From Sabellastarte sp. h YS-2021 (lineage: Eukaryota > Annelida > Polychaeta > Sabellida > Sabellidae): a stretch of 64,000 nucleotides of DNA. Below, one piece after another: positions 12,142-21,870 of this stretch. The stretch is taken from NCBI GenBank assembly GCA_964017235.1, contig OZ024930.1, positions 151,962,221-152,026,220 on the forward strand. The letters are read 5' to 3'. Numbering within the stretch: position 1 is the first letter of the stretch; each line of letters begins with the position of its first letter. The notes beneath the pieces are model-generated. The model was not told where the DNA came from and searched no databases. It worked only from the letters and a program-made list of their open reading frames with translations. The translations under genes and the position numbers were made by a program.

Positions 12142-12430
12142 GTAAGTACATCTACTGTCCTCTCTGTAACTCTTTGTAATTTAATCAAAATTTCCTAATC
12201 TATATTTGCGTTTCTTCTACAATATGTTCTGGTTACCAGCATGGTTGTCATGCACTATGTATAGTGTTAGTGCAGTTTCACAAACCCTCATTAAGATAAA
12301 GGTCACTTTAAATTTAAACCTTTTCTTGAATTTCTCCCTCCTTTGTATTTTATATTCCACAACAAACATCATTTAGTTGTGTTCTGTGCACAACCATTTG
12401 AGTGAGCACAACTCTTGTTTCCAATTTCAG

Positions 12431-13367
12431 ATTATTTAATGTGGAAAAGAGGGACTCTGAAATACTCAGCACCAACATGGATATAGAAGGCACCTCCTAT
12501 ACCCTCCAGGAACCCTCTGACCCAAATAACTTGGATCCGGACAGTGTAGAATTCTCTAGTGTCCCTCAGAGTGAACCAAGCTCTTATTCCACTCTTATAT
12601 TAGAGCCAGAATCTGGATTATATTCTCTCAATCCAGAGGGACTTGCTGGCACAGTGACCTCGGTTATGGGATATTTAAATCCAGCCCAAAGTTCAGCTGG
12701 TAATTCACAGGGAATTAGTAGCAGTAATTGTAGTAGTCTTACAATCAACAGTACTCTATCATTAGGTTCCTTGCCGAGTGTTATCACCGAGGATAGTATA
12801 AGTGTTGCACCAGAAACAGTTATCAGAGAGTGTAGTGATCACTCGGGCAGTGCAATATTGCAACAACTTCATGGAATAAATAGTGATATTACAGTTGCTT
12901 ATCAGGAGAATGATATAAAGTCTGAATGCACAGAAGAGGGTGTAACAAAATCTGGATCAGACCCCTCTCTGCTTTCTGAAAATGTTGGAGAACTCATGAT
13001 TGAAGCTAAAGATTTTGATAGCACAGAAAAGGGTGACAATACTTGCCCATCAGGGGAGGGTAATGATGATAATTTAGGTCAGGTCAAAGTTCAACATGAA
13101 CATCTGGCATTGGTTGATAGTTCAAGTGGTATTTTGGGCAAAGAAACAATGACAGGGGATTTGAATATTGGGTTGAAAGGTGGGGGTAGATTAAAAGAAG
13201 GTTTAGATTTATTGCATGTGAGAGGTAGTGATGACACTGAGAGTATGGCAGGGGTGGGACACTCAGAGATGTACATGTGTGGAGAATGTGGTACTTTGTG
13301 CACAAAAAAGGAAGACATCAATACACATATACTGCAGACCCATCAGAAAACTCAAGTTGTATTATAG
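12431..13367 (+). CDS. Zinc-finger gene, terminal coding exon
   Basis: The acceptor CCAATTTCAG at 12421-12430 opens a 312-codon exon with its stop at 13365-13367. An upstream ATG in the same frame at 12402 lies in the intron and is not needed. The exon starts LFNVEKRDSEIL and continues as a long, low-complexity acidic region rich in Ser, Thr, Glu and Asp with no recognised fold, as expected of a transactivation or disordered segment. It ends in one more C2H2 finger, MCGECGTLCTKKEDINTH then ILQTH, and a short basic tail. An isolated terminal finger far from the main cluster is unusual and may mediate protein contact. The function is unknown. Confidence 0.85.
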
Positions 13368-13400
13368 AACCAGTTTCCTGACCATTGTATCATATTGGTT

Positions 13401-13406
13401 AATAAA
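13401..13406 (+). terminator. Polyadenylation signal of the zinc-finger gene
   Basis: AATAAA lies 34 bases after the stop codon, followed by a T/G-rich stretch. It is a plausible cleavage signal giving a very short 3' UTR. Confidence 0.6.
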
Positions 13407-14159
13407 ATACAGTTTGGATGATAAAAGTGGTTTGTAAAATAGATTATTTACATTAGTGCTGTCGCGACACTCGCTACTTCTGAACTATTGTTTACTAGGT
13501 CTATTATGAGCAATAATTGGATGCGTTTATTTAAATCCCATCACAAAGATATGAGCATAGTTATATCATAATGATAGAATATCTTTTCATGCATACATGT
13601 ACTGTGGAACCTTGTGATTAAACTCGATATATAGTTAATAGAAATTTGGGTACCTTGCTATAAATTTTTATCAGGTATATAAGATCACTTAAAGTTGAGC
13701 AGAATAGTTTATTTTGTGACAGCCAGGTGTATGGAAAGAGAATAAATATGTTGTTATATTGTAGACACTAGCCTATAGTTAGTAATGTCAATTTCCATAT
13801 TGTGATGTAAGGCTCTTATTCTTATCACAAGGTCAAACTCCTGAATTCATGGGTATTCACTGGATACTTTATATGTTACACAAATCCTGTTCATATCTGT
13901 GTACAGATTACTGAAAACATTACAACATGGCTGCACATCCAGTAACCAAATAGTTTGTTTCTGAAGCTGTCAGTGGTAGCTAAAAGAGGTTTAAAATGGG
14001 TGATAATTGGGATTTTATGCTCTCATGGTACTATGTTTTTACATTTAATCTTAGTTTAAGTGACCATAACTTCCTTATTTCTGCTCCAATTTATGTAATT
14101 TTTCACCATAGTGTTCCATTGAATGAATGAATTCTCCCATACTTTGACCATTTTTTTCA

Positions 14160-15375
14160 CCCATGGTGTCTGGATGGGCGTTCGGGCGGGCAGGCGGGCG
14201 GGCGGGCGGGCGGCAGGAAATAGTTTGTCTGGGCTGTATCTCAGAAACCGTAAGGTGTAGGAAGTTAATACTTGGCAGGGACATTGGTTGGGGGTGTAGG
14301 TGTGCAACGTCATGGTCTGACTTTGATTTGACCTTTGACCTTACCATAGTGACCTTGTGTTTGAAAATCTTGTCCAGGCTATATCTCGGCAACCATAAGG
14401 TGTAGGAAGTTGATAATTGGTAGGGACATCGGTTAGAGGGTATAGATGTGCAATGTCATAGTGTGACCTTGATTTGACCTTTGCCGTAGTGACCTTGACC
14501 TATAAAATATTGTCTGGGCTATATTTCGGAAACTGTAAGGTGTAGGAAGCTGATACTTGGTGAGGACATTGGTTGGGGGTAGTAGGTGTGCAACGTCATG
14601 GTATGACCTTGCTTTGACCTTTGACCTTGCCGTAGTTAACTTGACCTATAAAACCTGGTCAGGGCTATATCTTGGAAACCGTAACAGGTGTAGGAAATTG
14701 ATACTTGGTAGGGACAGTGGTTAGGGGGTGTAGGTGTGCAACGTCATAGTGTGACCTTGATTTGACCTTTGACCTTGCTGTAGTGAACTTGACCTATAAT
14801 ATCTTGTCCAGGCTATATCTCAGAGAATGTAAGGTGTACAAAGTTTATACTTGGTAGGGACATTGGTTGAGGGTTTTAGGTGTGCCACGTCATGGTATGA
14901 CCTTGATTTGACCTTTAACCTTGCCTTAGTGAACTTGACCTATAAAACCTGGTCCGGGCTATATCTTGGAAACCATAAGGTGTAAGAAGTTGATACTTGG
15001 TAGGGACATTGATTAGGGGGTGTAGGTGTGCTCCGTCATAGTGTGACCTTGATTTGACCTTTGAGCTTGCCGTAGTGAAGTTGACCTATAAAACCTGGTC
15101 AGGGCTATATCTTGGAAACCGTAAGGGTGTAGGAAGTTGATACTTGGTAGGGACAGTGGTTAGGGGGTGTAGGTGTGCAACGTCATAGTGTGACCTTGAT
15201 TTGACCTTTGAGCTTGCTGTAGTGAACTTGACCTATAATATCTTGTCCAGGCTATATCTCAGAGACTGTAAAGTGTATGAAGTTTATAATTGGTAGGGAC
15301 ATTGGTTGAGGGTTTTATGTGTGCCACGTCATGGTCTGACACTGATTGACCTTTGACCTTGCTGTATTGACCTTT
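14160..15375. repeat. ~147-bp tandem repeat array with DR1 motifs, array 2
   Basis: Eight head-to-tail units start near 14226, 14372, 14512, 14658, 14810, 14960, 15102 and 15246, a period of about 145-150 bp. Each has a CTATATCTCGGAAACCGTAAG-like segment, a TTGATACTTGGTAGGGACA segment and a run of TGACCT half sites. Perfect TGACCTTTGACCT occurs at 14329, 14615, 14763 and 15347. Units 14620-14950 and 15070-15290 look like a recent block duplication. A CGGGCGGGCAGGCGGG low-complexity stretch begins the array at about 14175. It lies 0.8 kb past the zinc-finger gene. Confidence 0.9.
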
Positions 15376-15988
15376 AAAATCTTGTTGCACCTTTGGGTCT
15401 GTCTGTTGATGCAGATTAAGCACTGTTAAAGTCATATTAGAATTCATTAAGAATTTCCTTTTGCAAGTTCCCATTGTAACAGATGGAATTTCATCAAGTG
15501 AGCCACAGCCTTTTCTCCAACACCACACATAAGCATTCATTGAATGTATTGCCACTTCTGTATGTATGGGTAATATTCAAAACATCCAAACCATAATTCG
15601 GCCATTTTTGGTTTACTGATAAATGCTGTCATTTTATTATTGATATGTCTTGTTTTAAAAGTTCATCTTTACATGCATTTCTTTTCCTTAGATATTATTT
15701 TCTCTACTTAAGCATTATTTGGACCTTAATATAACTGACACTACTCTGAAAGTATCTTGAACTTTGTACTGTTACACTACTTCTGTATCTCATGGTGTCA
15801 AAATATTTCCCCAGGCTGTGGGGTACGGGCATCTCTGATGCTATTTTATATTATTTCAACACACATATAGCTACATATAAATTTACATGTCAATTGTCAT
15901 ATACCAAACAACCACCAGTTGTGTAACTTTATTGACAATAACATATCAGAATTTTGTATCCTTTTTAGGACCATTTTATTGCGTTAAA
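15376..15988. other. Intergenic, no feature recognised
   Basis: AT-rich spacer between the repeat array and DIRS copy B. No exon or repeat is seen. Confidence 0.4.
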
Positions 15989-16163
15989 ACATCCTATCCA
16001 ATGAACAATTGCTTTACCGGTCGGCGCGACCGGTCCCGCCAAATGACTGAAAAAGTCATCCTGTATAAACTACTGGCAGGACCGGTCACGGAGTGTATAT
16101 TCGCCAGGTGTCGCCTCGTGCATACTTCCTGTCTAGACAGGATGACGTCATCGCGTCTTTTTC
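15989..16163. repeat. Left inverted terminal repeat of DIRS copy B
   Basis: The segment matches the reverse complement of 21701-21834 closely, with a ~45-bp insertion near 16030-16080 on the left side. It includes two adjoining perfect palindromes, CTGTCTAGACAG (16129-16140) and GATGACGTCATC (16141-16152). The second contains the CRE/ATF site TGACGTCA, so this repeat may act as promoter for the gag start at 16271. Confidence 0.85.
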
Positions 16164-16270
16164 GTTTGGCGCGTGAGTGTACGAACGTGTTTGCAGAGAG
16201 TGTTTCAACGCAAAGTTTTGTTAAGACAACTACAAACTTTCACTTTATTTTTATTGCCTCTGGATTAGTT

Positions 16271-18280
16271 ATGGCGTCTCCTGGACAAAAGAAAGGTTCA
16301 TGTGGCCACATTATGGCACTTTTTGATGCACATTCTAAATATGCTCGTTGCTGTGACAAGGGCATTGGCCAAGATCCTTGTGTGGAGAAGAAGCCTTGTC
16401 AGATCTGTGATAATCTTTCTGAAGATCAGAAGAAACAACTGGCCACCCCTACCTACAGGACACGAAAAGAACTCCAGAAGAAGATTAGCTCTCCCTCCCA
16501 GACTGTTAATCCTGCTGACGTCATGGTTTTGGGTAAGGTAGAGAGCAGGGGTGAGAATAGTGATCGAGACGAATCTCCCAGTAAGAAAGCCAAGAAATCC
16601 TCTCACAAATCCCCTACCAAGAAGAAAGCCGGCAAAAGTTCTGTAGATTTCCAAGCTGACCTGAAATCTATGGACGACAAGTGGTCAGAACGTTTTGCAC
16701 GGCTAGAAGCAATTTTCCTGGCCAAGAGTTTTCAAGTACCGGTGGAACCGGTCAAGAAGTCAGACGTGGTGGTGACAGACAGGCCTTTTATCCCACCAGT
16801 TCAACAGGCTACCGGTGTCACCAGTGAGAAGCAGTCTACCGATGCAGAGATGGAAGTTGAGAGAGCCACCCAACCTGTTCAGGTTCCCGGTGCTGTACTA
16901 GCCACCCGGCCTGTTGACGCTCCCGGTGCTGCACCTGTGACATACACCACTGGTCAGGAAACTGATCTACCTGCAGTAGTCTACAGACCCGAGGTTCAGC
17001 CCCCAGGTCCTACTGCGATACCATCTACTACAGCCAAGCAGAGTTCTACATCTCATCCCGGTTCTGTAGCCCCAGTTGAGGATCCGGTAGCAGAGTCAGA
17101 CCAGTTCAGTGACCGGGCTTCAAGCTTAGATGATGAAGGGGAGGTCTCTGACTGTGTATCTACCAGTCCAGATCGTGAAGAATTGCTAGATATGGACCAG
17201 GAACTCACTGCTGAACAGACTTACAGGGAAACTCTGCGAGGTGTGAGGTCCTTTATGGCTTGGAATGACATTCCGGAGTTTGACACCTCATCAAGTTCAC
17301 AGGATGACAACCCATTTACCAGCTCCAAGAGTTCTCATTCCGGTAAAGTGTCAGTTAAAGTCCCTGTTGACGAATGGTTATGCAAAAAGATGGAGAAACT
17401 CCACATAACTGTGCAAGAGGGCTACCCGTCCCGCACATCTGAAACTGCAGGTTTAGCTAGGGATCAGTTCATCAAATCCCCAAAGACATTGAAGTGGTAC
17501 GGTATGCACTGTGAAAAGAAGGACTTTTCTCGTTTCAAAGTTTATAATTGGACTAATGAACCAGCTAGGATGAATAGTACCTTCCCAAGAATAGCCAACA
17601 GGTCCCTACCTTCAGCCCCTGTTTCCAGGCCCGTATCACAAGAAAATCTAAGGAAATGGGAACGAGCTGCACGTGACCAGTCCTACATGTGTAACCAGGC
17701 TGCAGCCTTTAGCCGGTGTCTCACTAAAGTTCAGGACAATATGGCCTCACAACTCAAAATTATTCAAGTGTCACTTGCAAAGGGAAATCAGCCACCAAGG
17801 TTAGCCAAGCTGCTGATGAATTGGATTTTCTTGTGACTTTTAACCGTAGCATTACACAGGCTATGGCTCGCACCATGCAAGATTTATCAGAAGGGGTGTT
17901 TGTGAATGTTGCAAATTTGACACTTGCACGGCGTGACAGTTACTTGGAGTACATCAAAGCTGGAATTAAACGCTTTAACGTCTCTCAGAACTGCCCCTCT
18001 TCACCTCAGTGCACTGTTTCCGGACCATATTATTGCAAAGGCTGAGGAAGAAATACGCCACCATGAAGACAAGCATACTCCTGGCCCTTCACAAAGAAAA
18101 CCTCAACGTTTTCACCCGTATTCACAGCCTCCAAGGCAACAGCATGAACCGGACCGGAAACAGGGTCTACCAGCTTGGAAACAGCTTTGCAACAGAAGAC
18201 GTGGTCAGAGATCTCACAGGGGCAAGGCTACCTCTTCGTTTTCCCAGCGACCGGCCAAGACACAAAAGCAGTATAAATGA
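16271..18280 (+). pseudogene. DIRS copy B gag-like ORF, frameshifted
   Basis: The first ATG after the terminal repeat (16271, MASPGQKKGS) is preferred to the earlier ATG at 15887, which is outside the element. The N-terminus has a Cys/His cluster: CGH near residue 12, then H..YARCC, PC and PCQIC. A lysine-rich stretch, a Pro/Thr/Val-rich middle and a conserved C-terminal half follow, including a SFMAWNDIPEFD segment. This looks like the nucleic-acid-binding structural protein of DIRS elements. The frame shifts near 17779 and again near 17960; matching frames end at 18278-18280. The shifts make it defective as it stands. Confidence 0.8.
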
Positions 18281-18564
18281 CAATTACTGTGCTCACTTTG
18301 TGGCCGGGAAAAGCCCTTCTGTTTGTGTGACCGGCAAAGTAAATTGTTCTGTAACCGGTGTAGAAAAGATTGGGAACAGTGTACCTGTGACCGGAAAGGA
18401 CTGTTATTCTGTGACCGGAAAAATAAAGACAAGAACTCATTTACCTGTATTTTACCGCAAAAGAAAGGTGTAAATCCCGAGCATCAAAGTTCAATAAAAT
18501 CTGTGAAAGGTGTTTCCTGTGTAAATCAATTGAGTTCTGTACAAAATGTCACAAATGTCCCACC

Positions 18565-19680
18565 TGTTGTACCAAATCTGCCTGTAGGGGCCAGATTACA
18601 CCAGTTTTGGAAAAAATGGGCAGCCCTAGGCGTCAGCCCCAAAGTTCTAACAGTCCTCAGAGAAGGCTACATTCTACCCTTCCGGTACCGGCCCAACCTA
18701 ACAAGAAAACCCACAAAAACAAGCTGTTATTCTAAATCCTCACAGGAACAGCTACCTGTTGGAGGCATTGCATCAGCTGTTAGACAAAAATGCTGTAGAG
18801 TTGGTTCAAAATCCACAGTCCCTGGGGTTTTACAACCGATTATTCCTGGTACCCAAACCCAACAACCGGTGGCGACCTATCTTGGATCTGAGCATACTGA
18901 ACAATTATCTGAAAACACAGTCATTCGAAATGGAGACCCCAGAGACTATCCGGACCTCCCTCCAAGCAGGCGAGTGGGTAACCTCCATAGATTTCAAAGA
19001 CGCATACTTCCATATACCAATAAACAGCCAGTCCAGGAAGTACATGCAAAACAAGATTTATCAATTCAAAGCACTACCCTTTGGCCTTTCCACAGCCCAT
19101 ATGGAGTTCACAGTGGTGGCCAAAGAGGTCAAATTTCTGGCACTGAAACGGGGTATAAGAATCCACCAGTACCTAGACGACTGGTTGGTCAGAGCCAGAT
19201 CCCACCAAACTTGTCTTCAACACACACAAACCTTGGTAGATCTCTGTCTGGAATTGGGTTGGTTAGTGAACAAGGAAAAATCAGAACTGGAACCCACACA
19301 GGTTTTCAACTTCGTAGGTTACCAGTTCGACTTGAAAAACGACAGGGTTCGCCCAACCCCAGATCGTTGGCAAACACTACAGACAAAACTACGGGATATT
19401 ATGTCAAACCCAGTGTGTCCGGTCCGGCAGTTAATGTCCTTGATCGGTTTACTGACTGCCACAGAGAAACAGGTACATCTGGGCCGTTTACATATGAGAC
19501 CCATACAGTGGCATCTCAAAAACAATTGGAGAGTACCAGAAACACTGGAAAAGATAATTCCCATCCCCAATTCTCTCCACCCACATCTAAGATGGTGGCT
19601 GGAGGAAAGCAATCTGACCACAGGTCAACCATTACATCCACTAAAACATGCTCTGCAGATTTTTACAGATGCATCAAAAG
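18565..19680 (+). pseudogene. DIRS copy B reverse transcriptase, frameshifted
   Basis: The N-terminal segment (18565-18735: PNLPVGARLHQFWKKWAALG) is in one frame and the catalytic part (from about 18745) in another, so there is a frameshift near 18740. Motifs then run in order: LVPKPNNRWRPILDL, SIDFKDAYFHIPI, ALPFGLSTA and the catalytic YLDDW at 19169-19183, followed by EKSELEPTQ and FVGYQFDL. These are the RT fingers, palm and primer grip of DIRS elements. The catalytic aspartates look intact. The frame enters RNase H (FTDAS, 19662-19676), where a second shift follows near 19680. Confidence 0.85.
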
Positions 19681-20395
19681 TGCGGCGCTCACTTAAACGA
19701 GCACATGGCAAGGGGAAGCTGGTGACTTCCAGGAAGCAAACTGCACATAAACTATGTAGAGTTAAAAGCAGTTCTCCTGGCCTTAAAAGAATTTCAAGCC
19801 CTCTGTACCCAAACTACAGTCCTCATTGCTACAGACAACACTACAGTGGTTGCTTACATAAACAAAGAAGGGGGAATTAAGTCGGGCCCCCTGTGTGCCC
19901 TACTATGGAGAATTCTGACCTGGTGTACCAGAAAACAGATTACTCTCAAAGCTCGACACAATGGTCCCTCAGTCCAAAAATCTTCCAGGCTATATGCAGC
20001 CGGTGGCACCAGCCCATTGTGGACCTATTTGCCACCAGGTTCAACAAGCTGCCACAGTTTGTGTCACCGGTTCCAGACCCCCAGGCATGGGCAGTGGATG
20101 CTCTCAGTCTGTCATGGGAAGGTCTGGACCCGTATGCCTTCCCACCAGCAGCCATCTTGGGCAAAGTGGTGGAGAAGTTGCAGGACTATCCTTGCAGCAG
20201 AATCATACTGATTGCTCTGGGATGGCCCAACATGCCCTGGTTCTGGGATCTGGTGGAGATGTCCAGCCAGATTCCCCTTTGTCTGCCCAACATACCCAAC
20301 CTAGTGTCTCAGCCATTCAACCAGACCCTACACAGGAACCTGTTAAATCTGAATCTTCATGCCTGGCTGCTGGAGCCACAGCAATCAAGGAGCAG
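19662..20395 (+). pseudogene. DIRS copy B RNase H and methyltransferase-like region, broken
   Basis: RNase H starts with FTDAS, shifts frame near 19680, meets a TGA at 19723-19725, then continues with NYVELKAVLLALKEF and ATDNTTVVAYINKEGG. After KARH (near 19958) the frame jumps directly to TQWSLSPKIF: about 60 bp present in copy A are missing. The following segment (IVDLFATRFNKLPQF, then DALSLSWEGLDPYAFPP) has the order of motifs seen in the Dam-like methyltransferase domain of DIRS elements, but the expected D/NPPY is AFPP. That assignment is by eye only. Confidence 0.65.
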
Positions 20396-20397
20396 GG

Positions 20398-21215
20398 CTT
20401 CTCTGAGGCAGTGGCAGCACGAATTGAGGCTCCTCAAAGAGGATCAACCAGATCTGTCTATGAGGCAAAGTGGACCATTTTTACAAAGTGGTGCCTCAGT
20501 AATCAGGTGGACTTTAGGGCACCACCTATAAAAGCCGTAGCCGACTGTCTCCTGTACCTGTTCCAGGACAGAAAGTTACAACCAGGCACCATTGATGGCT
20601 ACAGATCAGCCATTGCTGATAAATTAGGCAACGTGCCCATAAATGTCAGCAAGGATGAGAACCTCACTCATCTCCTGGATAGTTTCCATAGAGACAGACC
20701 CAAGGGTAGAAGGGGCAGATAGTGTGGCCCCAGTGGTTATTCCAGCCCTGGCCCCCACTCTGGATAGGTCACTCAAGGGTGACAGGTCATTATGTCCAGT
20801 CAGAGCCCTGCGTTACTACCTGGACAGGACCTCAGATATCAGGCAGAATAAGGAGTTAGTCCTTGTGTCTTTCAAAAAAGGTTTCGACAAGGATATCTCT
20901 CCTGCCACCATCTCCTCATGGATCAAACAATCTGTGATCCTGTGCTATGAGCTCTCTGACCAGCAGACTCTCACTTTACATCAGGTTAAAGCCCATGATG
21001 TTAGAGCCTTTGCTGCTTCCAAGGCTTTCCAATCTGGAATTTCCTTGGACCAAATTTTGTCAGCCTGCCACTGGAAATCACATAACACCTTCACTCAATT
21101 CTACCTGAAGGATGTGGCCTGTGCTGACTCAGAGCTTTTCCACCTAGGACCAGTGGTGGCTGCTCAGCAGGTCCACCAAACAGACCCAATATTGAGGGGA
21201 AATTATTGTAAATAA
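20398..21215 (+). pseudogene. DIRS copy B tyrosine recombinase, with internal deletion
   Basis: The N-terminal arm-binding part (GFSEAVAARIEAPQRGSTRS, then YEAKWTIFTKWC) runs to about 20705. The catalytic C-terminal part starts at about 20720 in another frame. Compared with copy A, roughly 245 bp are missing at this join, including the likely first catalytic arginine. The rest of the active site is visible: HDVR at 20994-21005 (H-x-x-R), CHW near 21066 and tyrosine in FYL near 21099. DIRS recombinases join the circular DNA copy to the genome; this one cannot do so as it stands. Confidence 0.85.
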
Positions 21216-21255
21216 TTACAAAGTGTATATACTGATACTTAGATAAGTATAAATC

Positions 21256-21396
21256 ATCCAATAAAAAAAAAAACAAAAAAAAAACAACAAAACTGTGACA
21301 TGCTTCCTTTGGGAGGTTTATTTCTTAGGACTGAACTCACACCCCTCTTCCCTAACGTCAGAGCAGGTATGACAAAAAAAGGGGGGGGGGGGGGGG
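21256..21396 (+). other. A-rich tract with AATAAA and a 16-G run, DIRS copy B 3' region
   Basis: CCAATAAAAAA about 45 bases after the recombinase stop is a plausible poly(A) signal. It is followed by A-rich sequence and a run of 16 G at 21381-21396, a likely slippage site. Confidence 0.5.
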
Positions 21397-21550
21397 AGGC
21401 AGTGTCTGTATACTCCCGGTTAACCGGATTCTAGTATCAGACCTTGACCTCAAGGTTTCTATAAGTAACCCAGGTCTGGAATTTATTGTGATTCTTATGA
21501 GTTCACTCAAGTCCTAGTAGCTTACCTGCCTGCCAAGCGGTAGTTATTCA

Positions 21551-21643
21551 GCAATTGTCCATTGGATAGGATGTACTAAAATTGCAAATTTAATAAGTAA
21601 ATTAAATTTTTATAAGTTAATACCCTATCCAATGGATGGACAA
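21551..21643. repeat. Internal complementary region of DIRS copy B
   Basis: Bases 21551-21574 are the reverse complement of the left end (15989-16012, one mismatch). Bases 21578-21643 are the reverse complement of the right end (21810-21870) with a 4-base insertion. The two are separated by only ACT (21575-21577). This template, complementary to joined ends, is diagnostic of DIRS elements and sets the element's outer limits. Confidence 0.9.
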
Positions 21644-21700
21644 GGCCCTCCCAACCGGCCCCGCTATCAGCTTACTAGGGGTCTAATAGGTTTAGACAAT

Positions 21701-21870
21701 GAAAAAGACGCGATGACGTCATCCTGTCTAGACAGGAAGTATGCACGAGGCGACACCTGGCGAATGTACACTCTGTGACCGGTCCTGCCGCGCCGACCGG
21801 TAAAGCAATTGTCCATTGGATAGGGTATTAACTTATAAAAATTTAATTTACTTATTAAATTTGCAATTTT
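21701..21870. repeat. Right inverted terminal repeat of DIRS copy B
   Basis: The reverse complement of the left terminal repeat, with the same adjoining palindromes (21712-21723 and 21724-21735). An AT-rich extension (21825-21870) is absent from the left end but copied in the internal complementary region, which is usual for DIRS right ends. Confidence 0.85.

Larger units (their letters stand above)
3024..13406 (+). other. C2H2 zinc-finger gene, 3' part (six exons, five introns)
   Basis: Six exons (3024-3105, 4017-4143, 5153-5262, 5805-5918, 12006-12141, 12431-13367) each have AG before and GT after, and their phases join without a stop. The joined frame gives about 500 residues with eight zinc-finger-like units, a long acidic Ser/Thr-rich region and a final finger. 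Most introns cut fingers just after the second cysteine in phase 1. The protein is probably a nuclear DNA-binding regulator; I cannot name an orthologue. The 5' exons are left of the window, perhaps beyond the DIRS insertion. Confidence 0.85.
15989..21870 (+). mobile_element. Near full-length DIRS-type retrotransposon (copy B)
   Basis: This 5.9-kb element has the full DIRS plan: left inverted terminal repeat, gag, RT-RNase H with a methyltransferase-like region, tyrosine recombinase, internal complementary region and extended right inverted repeat. DIRS elements copy through a circular DNA intermediate and integrate by tyrosine recombinase, without the DDE integrase of LTR elements and usually without target-site duplication; none is evident here. 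At least four frameshifts, one stop and two deletions break the genes, so it is not autonomous. It inserted between the convergent zinc-finger and receptor genes. Spliced transcripts of either gene should not include it. Confidence 0.9.

Noticed and set aside
12402-12430. Translation start at 12402 for the acidic region
   Set aside because: The ATG lies upstream of a good acceptor, and the frame joins the previous exon in phase, so these bases are intron.
15887-16270. Upstream start for the gag ORF
   Set aside because: The ATG at 15887 lies outside the element and the frame runs through the terminal repeat; the start at 16271 fits the element.
16298-16654. Minus-strand ORF inside gag
   Set aside because: It is a shadow of the gag frame with no recognisable product.
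18323-19696. One long 457-codon gene in DIRS copy B
   Set aside because: Only the part at about 18565-18735 matches RT; the rest of this frame is antisense-free noise overlapping the real RT in another frame.
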